Shown in pieces: positions 44,373-53,450 of a stretch of 64,000 nt of DNA (positions are counted from its first letter, which is position 1; each line of letters opens with the position of its first letter). A model generated the notes under the pieces. The model did no database searches. It was given only the letters and a program-made list of their open reading frames with translations, and had not been told where the DNA came from. A program made the translations under genes and the position numbers. Origin of the DNA: Musa acuminata AAA Group (taxonomy: Eukaryota > Streptophyta > Magnoliopsida > Zingiberales > Musaceae). Location of the stretch: the NCBI RefSeq assembly GCF_036884655.1, contig NC_088356.1:13342501-13406500 (forward strand), in the 5' to 3' direction.

Positions 44373-44631
44373 ATCGCCCCCTTTAGATGATGATAACCAA
44401 TTGATGATGAAGTTTAAACTAAACTCCCCCTATCAATATGTTATATTGATAGAAACTTTAAATTTAGAAAATCATGACTATTTCATCATTACATGTAGCA
44501 TGAATATTGAAAGAGCCAATTAATCACATCATTACATGCATCTTAAAATCATGAGTATTTCATGCATAATCATAATTCCAAAACATCAAAGTACACCATG
44601 CATGATCATCATCATAACTTCTCCCCCTTTT
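44373..44631 (-). promoter_or_regulatory. N5 3' module, split by a solo LTR
   Basis: In sense: polypurine tract (decayed, 44375-44383), and an inverted repeat with the LTR start (44337-44358 and about 44382-44405). Then a hairpin of GGAGTTTAGTTTAAACTT type (44410-44427), a palindrome (44431-44451), and one arm of the PPT hairpin at 44618-44631. The solo LTR is inserted inside that hairpin; the other arm resumes at 45870-45891. Confidence 0.7.
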
Positions 44632-45864
44632 GTTGAATCTCGGATTTTGATGATGAAACCAATTGATAGTGTTTGTGATCTAATGTGTGTTTAAGTGACA
44701 TAGAGCTAAACATGTCAATCATAAAAGATAAATTGATTAAAGCAGGAGGAATCAAACATTAGGCCAGAGCAAACATGTTAGAAGATTGGACGTCAGGCTA
44801 GAGGAACGGTCGACGTATCGGCATGAGGCTTTGGGTTATAAATTCGGGTATCGGGCCAAGAAGATCGGACATTACGTCAAGAAGATCGGATGTTGCTAGA
44901 AGACAACATGCCAATTGGGCAATACACCGAAGGAGAGGACGATGCACCGAAGGATCGGACGAAGCGCCGGAAGAACCAATGACGTGCAGGACAACATAGG
45001 ATTCGCTTGTAATCGATTATATCTAGATTGAGTTAGTTTAAAGTCTAATTGAGTCGGTTTAGAATATAATTAAACTAACTCAATTAGGGGCCAACTAGGC
45101 CTAAAATAGGGCTATTTTGGGCTAAGAGAAAGGCTCATTCAATTACCCAAGTTTAGGATGTGTTAGGCCAAGTGAAAAGCCCAAACAGTGACCAAACAGG
45201 TGAAACCATCGTGACACAATCTCTGAGACTATGTCAAGCGGTGGTACTGCCAGTTTGGGTGGTGGTACTGCCTAGACACAATCTCCGAGAGACTATCAGG
45301 CAGTGGTATCGCTAGACTGGGCGGTGGTACCACCCAGTGTTAGTGCTACATGCAGTGGTACCGCCTATACTTGGGAGACCCGAGATAAGACATTTTTAGG
45401 CTCCAATTTTGAATTAACTTGAGGCCTATAAATACTCCTCTCATCCCAGGTTAAAAACCACAAGAATTGAGAGTGAAAAAGAAAGAAAATGCTGTTGTAA
45501 TCTTGTGTGAACTCCTCTCAAAGATTTAAGTGTTAGTATAGTTTGAGAGAGGAGTAAGTGAGGGTGTAAAGGTTCTCTCCCAAGCCTGCAAAAGGAGAAT
45601 AGAGTTATAAGAAGGAGGTTGATCTTCGCCTATTAAAGGAAAATCGTTAATGGATGCCGGTGGCCTCGACGGAAGAGGAATCAGTGGAGTGGATGTAGGT
45701 CATGACGACCGAACCACTATAACTTGGTTTGCATTTACTTCTTGCAATTTACATTTACTACAAACTGTCATTATTTACTTGCTTTACATACACTACACTC
45801 TTCTGTATGCTTTCAAGTTAATATCTTTCGAAACGGGTTTAATCGCAACGACTTGTTCCTAACA
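44632..45864 (+). repeat. Solo LTR with TSD CCTTT
   Basis: 1233 bp from TGTTGAATCTCGG to CCTAACA, flanked by CCTTT at 44627-44631 and 45865-45869, with N5 sequence continuous across the site. No internal region is present, which is the product of recombination between the two LTRs of a former full element. It has GGTGGTACC motifs at 45235-45365 and a TATA site at about 45427-45433. Confidence 0.93.
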
Positions 45865-45869
45865 CCTTT

Positions 45870-47104
45870 GTCATCAACAAAAAGGAGAAGTGCAACTAGC
45901 AAGTTTTCAAGCTAGCAATTTAACAAGATTTACATCACTTTAGAATATGCAAACTAATAAGTTGGCAAGTGTTACTTCTCTTTGAAGTATAAAGGCTAGT
46001 AAGTTTTGCTTCTCTTGAGATGAGTAAGCTAGCACTTTTCTCTTGAGATGTACAACCTAGCAATTTTGCTTCCTTTGCAATGTGCAAGCTAGAAATTTTT
46101 GTTTTCTTTTGCAAGCTAATAAGTTTTCTTTCCTTGAAATGTGCAAGCTAGCAATTTTTCTTTTCTTTGGAAATGTGCAAGCTAGCAAGAATTTCTACCC
46201 TTTTGTTATTGTCAAATAGAAGGGAAGAATACAATAGTATAATTTTTTTATAAATGATTCAATCATATCATGAGATATACAAATCATAAATACAAGGCAA
46301 TTGTACATAATAAGATTCAAGTCATAAACATCAAGAAGTCAAGTGACATATCATGGTTAATTTGAATAAATCTCCTCTTTAGTAAATACTAAGAAGAATC
46401 ATAGAAGGAAAATTAATAAAATATCTTCATTCATAATAAATCTCAATTCATAAATATCAAGTGAAAAAATAAAGATTCGTTTGGATGAATCTCTTCTTTA
46501 GTGAAAGGAAAAATCATGATTTATTGAAAACTTTTAAGTTGTAATCAAAAGACATTCAATCATGATTTATTTAGATAATTTTTCTCTTTAGTAAATGACA
46601 AAAAGAAACATAAGTGATCAAATAAGAGATCTTGATTCACAAAAAAAATCTCAAATATCAAATATCGAGAAATCATGATCATGATTCATAAAATATTTCA
46701 AATATCAAGTGTAAGATTTGGATAAAACTCATTCAAATTCACATCATCAAATCATCAAAATCACTTTCAAGATATTCAAAATAACATAAATAGATTTTTC
46801 AATCTCTTATTGAAAACCCGATAGGATAGAGAAATAAAAAAAAAACATTCCCCTTTTAGTTTTAATTTGTGTGATGCTCTAGTCTTTCAGACAAAAGCAT
46901 TACATCATCGTTTGAAAATGAAAAAGCAATATGCAAATTATCAAGATACACATTATTGCTTGTTTCAAGGTGTTAACATGCAGTTGTCATGATCAAATTT
47001 TTAATTTTTAAAAATCACTAGAAAGAGAAGCATAATCCCCTTTTTTTTAGCATCTTATATTTCCTACTAACTAATTAAAATCATCAAATAACTCATAAAA
47101 TGTA
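45870..47104 (-). other. N5 internal tail: PPT hairpin arm, GCTAGC array, AT-rich DNA
   Basis: 45870-45891 completes the hairpin begun at 44618. 45892-46200 is the GCTAGC-type array. A second PPT-like box (TTGTTATTGTCAAATAGAAG) lies near 46202-46224. The rest, to 47104, is AT-rich and non-coding, with repeated TCAAGTCATAAA/ATCATGATT words as in N1. Confidence 0.7.
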
Positions 47105-48152
47105 TTAAGTAATTTTATAGTAATATAAAGGGGTTTCGGTTGAGTTACTTATCTCATTATCGAGAGTCATCAAATTGTAGTTATCCACCTCGTCTTTGTT
47201 GGTTTGCTTCTTGTCTTCGGATATGCTCAATTTTTCCCATATCGCTTTGAGTGCTTTTCTCTTCTTTTATGTGAACACCTTATTCTTTACTTACAGACAT
47301 TCACTTTTGAAGTGCCCCGGTCGATTGCATTCATAGCAAGTTATTTTATTTGTTTTAAGTTTAGTTTTAATCTTTGATTATTATTTTATAAACTTTTTAA
47401 ATTTTATTATGAGGAGTTCAAGGTTATTATCATCATCATCATCATTACTAGAGTTTTCTCCTAAGTAGTCTTCTATTGTTCGAAGTGTCAAATCCTTCTT
47501 GTTCTTCAGAAGGTTGTTCTTATGTCCATCTTATTCAATACAAGTCATTTCATAGGTCATTAAAGACCTGATATCTTCTTCAAGCATAAAATTATTTAGG
47601 TCCTTTACTTCTTGTATTGTCATTACTTTAGGATCTCAACTTTTTGGAAAGAATCTTAGTATTTTGTTAGCAAGTTCAAAATTAGAAAAACTTTTACCAA
47701 GTATTTTCAAACCATTAATGACATCCATAAAATGGGTGTACAAGTCTCCAATGGTTTCCTTGGTTCTATTTGAAACAATTCAAAACTATACATCAAAAGA
47801 TTAATTTTCGATTCTTTAACTCTACTTATGCCTTCATGTGTAATTTCAAGTGTATATTAAATATCATGCCTAGTTTTATATATAGAAACTCGATTAAATT
47901 CATTTTTATCAAGAGCACAAAACAAAGCGTTCATCGCTTTAGCATTCAACGAGAAAGTCTTCTTCTCCAAATCATTCCATTTGTTCATTGGTTTGGAAGA
48001 ATTTTGAAAACTGATTTCAATAATATTCCATAAATTGTAATCCATAAAAACTAAAAAAATTCTCATTCAGTTTTTCAATACTTGTAGTACATCTCATTGA
48101 ACATAGGAGGACGAGTGATAGAAAGACCCTCTTGATTGCCGACAAAAGCCAT
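47105..48152 (-). pseudogene. N5 Gag, decayed, zinc knuckle retained
   Basis: Minus-strand Gag with ATG at 48150-48152 (MAFVGNQEG). The capsid domain carries several stops and shifts (one clean stretch is 47857-48066). A charged linker follows, then a CCHC zinc knuckle CYECNRPGHFKSEC at about 47345-47295. The ORF ends ...ETPLYYYKIT-TAA (47105-47107), the diverged form of the gag-only terminus. Unlike N1 to N4 it keeps the knuckle, so it looks like an earlier branch or an intermediate in the origin of the gag-only family. Confidence 0.82.
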
Positions 48153-48188
48153 TTCTCTTGGGTGTTAAACCAAATGAGAAAAACCTTG

Positions 48189-48208
48189 GCTCTAATACCA
48201 AATATTAG
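48189..48208 (-). other. N5 primer site and first bases of its 5' LTR
   Basis: Minus strand TGGTATTAGAGC (48189-48200, one mismatch to the usual primer site). Two bases further, TATTAG (48203-48208) looks like the first six bases of the LTR (TGTTAG with one change). Directly after it the plus-strand LTR N7 begins, so N7 inserted 6 bp into this LTR. The rest of N5's 5' LTR is not in the window. Confidence 0.65.
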
Positions 48209-48674
48209 TGTTGAATCTTGAATTTTAATGATGAAATCAATTGATGATTTTACGATCTAATCTGTGTTTTGAATGATGTAGGACTAACTTCAATCAGAAA
48301 AGGTAAATTGATTAGAGCAAAAGGAATCAGACATTGAGCCAGAGTGAAACGTGTCATGAGATTGGACATCGAGCTAGATGATCGGTTAATGTACTAGTAG
48401 AAGGACTTCGTGCCATGAGTTCGAGCATTGGGCCGAAGGGTCGGACATTGTGCCAAGGAGATTGAAAATTGCATAAGTCAACATAACGATTAGGCAATAT
48501 GTCGAAGGAGAGAATGATACGCCGAAGGATCAAACGAAGCGTTGGATGAACCAATGACATGTCGGATAACAAAGGATTCATGCTTTGTAATTATTCATAT
48601 AGATCAAAGTAGTTTAAAGTCTAATTGAGTAGGTTTTGGGGTGTAACCATGGCAACTCAATTAAAGGCCCATTG
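48209..48674 (+). repeat. N7 LTR, first part
   Basis: Starts TGTTGAATCTTGAATTTTAA and aligns with the beginning of the other plus LTRs (for example 17472-17930). It is interrupted at 48674 by element D. The remainder lies outside the window. Confidence 0.82.
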
Positions 48675-50285
48675 TGTAGGAAAATCTAGGGGTGACATCA
48701 CATGCGCAGTGGAAGAATTGAAAACAAAAACCCTAAATTTTCCAAAAAAGTGTTCATCATTGTGCAAAGATTAGTGCACAAAATCCCGTGAAACTTAAAA
48801 GTATTACCTAAGGAGATCATATATCCCTGAATCCCTATAGATCTTAGGAGAGGAGGCCAAGCGTCCTCCTCTCTAGCGGTGATCCACACAATAGGACTAC
48901 GACGACGCTCCTTAAATCACTGCCCAAAACTCCACACCTACTATCTGAGTAGGAGAAGGGGAGAGAAGAATAGGAGATGACAACCAAGAAGCCTCTAGTA
49001 TATGAGACTTTGGTTCCCTCCTATTTATAGAGGTCCCTTGTCTACTTAACCCTAATGGATCTTGCTTTATTGGGTATTGGATCTTCATCCAACTACCTAG
49101 GCCTCTTAGATTAGTGGATTTATATCTAATAATATCTCATTGGCTCTTATTGGATCTCATCCATAGGATCTAATAATTCAGGGGCTTATTGGACATCCAA
49201 TAAGATAGGGGCTCCGGCGGATGTTTCATATCTGAACCTTTACTCATCGCAATGTCTATCATATGTGTGTGACCCTCTAGGCCTAATATCGAGTTGGCTA
49301 TGAGTCATACCTATCAAGCTCCTTCTGGCTTAGTGAATTATTTTCTTCATAATAATTTACTCGACTCATCGACTACGGATATACTAGGCCACTATGCCGC
49401 AGCCCCCAAACGATATAGGGGATTCCAATCCTTTAGACCTATCTATCCTCAGTTACTGTCTATCTATAGTCTCTCGTCCATCTAATACCCTAGAGACCGT
49501 ATACCGAGCATGGTACTATTAGGCCCATACAGTTTCTACTCGAGTCTTGCTCTCATCATATTCTCTCGAAGAACTCTTTCTCTCTCAATCCAAATAACCC
49601 TAGCTATGGATTTGTCTAAGCAAGAACATAGGATATTCCTCTTATGACACCGAGAGTGGATGATCCTCTATTGACACTTAATAGTCCTCGTAAGGTTGGT
49701 TGCCACTCCCGATGACCGGTTGTGCTAGATCTAGGACATCCTTGGTGTTTCAAGTCAAAGTACCTGTTGAATCTCGGATTTTGATGATGAAGTCAATTGT
49801 CATTTGTTGTCTAATCTATGTGTTGAGATAAGTGTGCAGGATTAACTACGATGAAAGTTAGACAAGCAGCAGGAGTTGCGCCGGAGTCAAGTTCATGATC
49901 ACGTTGGGAGTTCGAGAGTTCGACGGAAGTTCGGACGGTCGTCGGAGGTTCTGCGAGAACAGATCCGAGAAGTCCAGAAGCTTGCCAAGCGAAGCTCGTC
50001 GGAACTTGCCAAGTGGATCGTCGCAAAGTCCAGGAGTTTGCCGGAAGTCCGCAGGAGCATCACCGAGGGTTCATCGGATGATCGACGGAAGTTCGCCGGA
50101 AACTCGCCGGAAGGAGCGATTGACGCACCGAAGCAAAGCTGCAGAAATTGTCTTAGATTTAATCGTAGTTAGCACGCTGATTAAGTTGGAAAATGGGAGG
50201 TGATCCCATTGGCTTAATCTTGGGGCAATTGGGCCCCTGAAGGACTGAAATTGGGCCGAATGGAATGAACCATTCGGACCCTGAT

Positions 50286-50580
50286 TGCACCAGGAGGTGC
50301 AACCGCCCAGGCCAGGAGGTTGCACCGCCTGGGCTGTGTCTTCCAACGAGACTGGGCGGTGCAACCTCCCCAGCTGGGAGGTGGCACCACCTGAGCTCAG
50401 TCTTCGAGCTAGACTGGGCGGTGCAACCTCCCTGGCAAAGAGGTGGCACCGCCTGAGCTCAGTCTTCGAGCAAGACTGGGCGGTGCAACCTCCCTGGCAA
50501 AGAGGTGGCACCGCCTGAGCTCGGTCTTCGAGCTCTGCCAGGCGGTGCAACCTCTCCAGTCAAGAGGTGCAACCGCCTGA
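50286..50580 (+). repeat. U3 tandem units with palindromic GC boxes (E 5' LTR)
   Basis: Tandem units of 60-66 bp, each carrying GGCGGTGCAACCTCC and AGGTGGCACCGCCTGAGCTC separated by CAGTCTTCGAG-like spacers. They lie 60-350 bp upstream of the TATA box. The same block is in the 3' LTR (57858-58152), and diverged forms with GGTACC cores are in every other Sirevirus LTR of the window. The position suggests promoter or enhancer elements; this is inferred. Confidence 0.8.
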
Positions 50581-50637
50581 TCCCGGAATTCCGGGATTTG
50601 ATCGTTTTGAGCTCCAAATTTGAATTGGGTTGGGGCC

Positions 50638-50644
50638 TATAAAT
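50638..50644 (+). promoter_or_regulatory. TATA box of E
   Basis: TATAAAT in the context GGGGCCTATAAATTCCCC. The context is conserved in the other LTRs, for example at 7598, 18232, 36774 and 45427. It should direct the genomic RNA of the element. Confidence 0.75.
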
Positions 50645-51361
50645 TCCCCACCCATTCAGCACTGAAAAGATACAGACCTACACCGAAATCTTGATCTTTT
50701 CTGTGATTCTAAGAGCTCAAAAGTGTTGTAAAGCCTTTAAGTCTCCTTTTGTTCTTCAAGTTTTCAATTGTAAAGTGAGGAGAGAAAGGTCTGTAAAGGT
50801 TGTCTCCTGAGCCTGTCAAAAGGAGAGAAACTGTAAAAGGGCAGTTTGGCCTTCACCCATTGAAGGAAGGCCCCTAGTTGACGTCGGCAACCTCGTCGGT
50901 GGAGGAAGCCAAAAGTGGAGTAGGTTAGGACTGACCGAACCACTCTAAATCTCTGGTTTGCGTTTATTTTTGAGCACTTTATCTTTACTGCAAACCTCCT
51001 CCACTACTACTGCTCTCTGCGCTTTCACAAACAAGTTCTAAGTGCTGTTCTTCCGAATCTGCATTCAGACGTAAAGTCGTGTTTTAGTACATTACAGTTT
51101 ACGTTTACGTTTTGATTCTGCAGAACTGTTCTCTGTGCTTTTGCGAACGAGTTTCTTTGCAGTTTACACTTACAGTTTGATTCTATTTATAACTGCAAAC
51201 TGTCTTCTGCAATTTTACGAACGAGTTTCAACATTTAGACGTAAAACTGCATTTAGACGTAAATCGGCTTTCCTCGCACAATCGTCAGATTTCAGTTTAC
51301 GTTTATGTCTTGATTTCAACTGCATATTGCCCTCTGCGAATATACAAACGAGTTTCAAAGT

Positions 51362-51694
51362 TCAGACGTAAATCTGCGTCTAAATCTGCGTTTAGACGTA
51401 AATCTGCGTTTAGACGCAAATCTGCGTTTAGACGTAAATCTGTTTCAGATTACCTTTTGAGCTGTACAACAGCAGCACATTGTCTTTATACTTCTGCTCA
51501 ATCCGCGCTTAGACGCAATCTGCGTTTAGACGCAATCTGCGCTTAGACGCAATCTGCGTTTAGACGCAATCTGCACTTAGACGCAATCTGCGCTAAGACG
51601 CAAACTGCGCTTAGACGCAATCTGAGTTTAGACGCAATCTGCATTTAGACGCAAACTGCGTTTAGACGCTAACTGCGCTTAAACGTAAACTGCA
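51362..51694 (+). repeat. U5 minisatellite (E 5' LTR)
   Basis: About twenty units of 16-19 bp of the form TCTGCGTTTAGACGCAA with TGCGCTTAGACG variants. The array is repeated in the 3' LTR at 58937-59250. It lies in the transcribed leader of the RNA. It is absent or rudimentary in the shorter LTRs, while N4 has a different expansion at the same place. Confidence 0.88.
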
Positions 51695-51818
51695 CTTAAT
51701 CATAAGTAATCTTAGAATCGGTTTTTGCATCAAAATAGTCTTTGTCGAACGAACGCAGCCTTCGCTTTTTAATCACTGAAAAATATCCGCCCCTCTTAGT
51801 GCTCTCGAACCTAACAAT

Positions 51819-51830
51819 TGGTATCAGAGC
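51819..51830 (+). other. E primer-binding site
   Basis: TGGTATCAGAGC, perfect complement of the initiator-Met tRNA 3' end, 2 bp after the LTR. Confidence 0.95.
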
Positions 51831-51866
51831 CCGGTTAACTCTCAAAAGGATTAAAACCCAAGAGAG

Positions 51867-53450
51867 ATGGCTTACGCCGGAAACCAAGAGGGCCATTCTA
51901 TTACACGTCCACCCATGTTTAATAGGACGAACTACACCTACTGGAAGACCCGAATGAGGATCTTTCTTATTTCTATGGATTTTGAACTGTGGAATCTTGT
52001 CGAAAACGGTTTTTCAAAGTCTTCTCTTCCAATGATCGATTGGAATGATTTGGAGAAGAAGGCTTTCGCTCTAAATGCAAAGGCTATGAATGCCTTATTT
52101 TGTGCACTTGATAAAAACGAGTTTAACCGTGTTTCAACTTGTGAAACTGCATTCGATATTTGGCACACACTCGAAGTGACCCATGAGGGCACAAGTAGAG
52201 TAAAAGAGTCAAAAATCAATTTGCTGTTACACTCCTTCGAACTTTTTCGGATGAAACCGAGTGAAACCATTGGCGACATGTTTACCCGTTTCACGGATGT
52301 CGTCAACGGTCTAAAAGGACTCGGAAAGAGCTTTTCGGATTTTGAGCTTGTTAATAAGATACTAAGATCCCTTCCTAAGAGTTGGGATCCTAAAGTCACC
52401 GCTATTCAAGAGGCAAAAGATCTGCGAAATTTCCCTCTTGAAGAACTAATCGGGTCATTAATGACCTACGAAATGACTTGTAAAGCTCATGAAGAGCAAG
52501 AAGACATCCTTCCAAAGAACAGGAAGGATATGGCACTCAAAACTTCAGAATGCCACTTGAGAGAAAACTCAAGTGATGAGGACTGTGATGATGACTTGGC
52601 ACTCCTAACAAGAAAGTTTAAAAAGTTCTTTAAAAGAAACAAGTTTAAGAATGATGCAAAAAATAAACTTGAACCCAAAAAGGACCAAGTAATCTGCTAT
52701 GAATGCAAAAAGCCGGGACACTACAAGAGTGACTGTCCCCAAGTCAAGAAAAGAACAACAAAGAAGAAGGCGCTCCAAGCAACATGGGATGATTCAAGCG
52801 CATCTGAGGAAGAGGAGTCCAACACCGAGCAAGTTGCTCATTACGCCTTAATGGCTATCGGAGAGGAGGTAACGGATTCATTAAATGCTGATTTATCTTT
52901 CGATGAATTATTAAATGCTTTCAATGACTTATTTGACGAATGCAAGAGTATAAGTAGAAAATATAAATTGCTGAAAAAGGTGCATGATAGTCTTACTTGT
53001 GAGTTTGATAAGTTAAAAGTCGAACATCATGATAGTTTAAATTCATGTATCAAATGTCATGATTTAGAAACTTTACAAAAAGAAAACCTGCTACTCAAGG
53101 ATACCTTGAAGAAATTCGAGGTTGGTAGCAAGTCGTTGAACATGATCCTTGCAAACAAGGGTCACGTTCCAAAAAGGAGCGGAATTGGATTTGTGAGAAG
53201 TCCTCACCAAAATCCAACGACTTTTATAAAAGGCTCCATCTTACATGTTCAACACCAAACCAAGTGCAACTTTTGTTGCAAATCTGGACATAGGACACAT
53301 TGTTGTCCATTCAAGAAAATAAGTCCAAACAAACTGATTTGGGTTCCTAAAGGAACCATGATAAACTCGATGCAACATGATAGAAAATGTAGATCTATTT
53401 ATGAGGCACCCAAAAGCAAATGGGTACCTAAACATCATCCTTTCTTGTAG
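51867..53450 (+). CDS. gag: Sirevirus Gag of E
   Basis: 527-codon ORF. ATG at 51867 lies 36 bp after the primer site, as in the other copies, and opens MAYAGNQEGH. The UBN2/gag-polypeptide domain covers about residues 15-205 (TYWKTRMRIFL, EVTHEGTSRVKES, LRSLPKSWDPKV). A CCHC zinc knuckle CYECKKPGHYKSDC is at residues 277-290. An acidic stretch with SASEEEE and a predicted coiled coil follow (about 350-450, repeated Leu/Lys/Glu). A second knuckle-like motif CNFCCKSGHRTHCC is at about 467-480. Sirevirus Gag proteins are known to be long with a coiled coil. It packages the RNA and builds the particle in the cytoplasm. The ORF ends with TAG (53448-53450), directly in frame with pol. Confidence 0.95.
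   Translation: MAYAGNQEGHSITRPPMFNRTNYTYWKTRMRIFLISMDFELWNLVENGFSKSSLPMIDWNDLEKKAFALNAKAMNALFCALDKNEFNRVSTCETAFDIWHTLEVTHEGTSRVKESKINLLLHSFELFRMKPSETIGDMFTRFTDVVNGLKGLGKSFSDFELVNKILRSLPKSWDPKVTAIQEAKDLRNFPLEELIGSLMTYEMTCKAHEEQEDILPKNRKDMALKTSECHLRENSSDEDCDDDLALLTRKFKKFFKRNKFKNDAKNKLEPKKDQVICYECKKPGHYKSDCPQVKKRTTKKKALQATWDDSSASEEEESNTEQVAHYALMAIGEEVTDSLNADLSFDELLNAFNDLFDECKSISRKYKLLKKVHDSLTCEFDKLKVEHHDSLNSCIKCHDLETLQKENLLLKDTLKKFEVGSKSLNMILANKGHVPKRSGIGFVRSPHQNPTTFIKGSILHVQHQTKCNFCCKSGHRTHCCPFKKISPNKLIWVPKGTMINSMQHDRKCRSIYEAPKSKWVPKHHPFL

Larger units (their letters stand above)
49765..51816 (+). repeat. E 5' LTR
   Basis: TGTTGAATCTCGG to CCTAACA. U3 contains a CGGAAGTTCG-rich block (49905-50115), then about five tandem 60-66 bp units with GGCGGTGCAACCTCC / GGTGGCACCGCC (50286-50580), and a TATAAAT box at 50638-50644. 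Transcription should start some 30 bp later. U5 contains a minisatellite of CTGCGTTTAGACGCAAT-type units (51362-51694). About 20 bp near the end, including the C-run, are deleted compared with the 3' LTR. Confidence 0.96.

Noticed and set aside
50286..50580. Regularly spaced repeats as a CRISPR-like array
   Set aside because: The repeats are diverged tandem units inside an LTR and are duplicated in the partner LTR. The genome is that of a plant, and there are no cas genes.
51362..51694. Open frames through the U5 minisatellite (for example 51310-51546)
   Set aside because: The periodic repeat keeps frames open by chance (RRKSAF repeats). The region is untranslated leader between TATA box and primer site.
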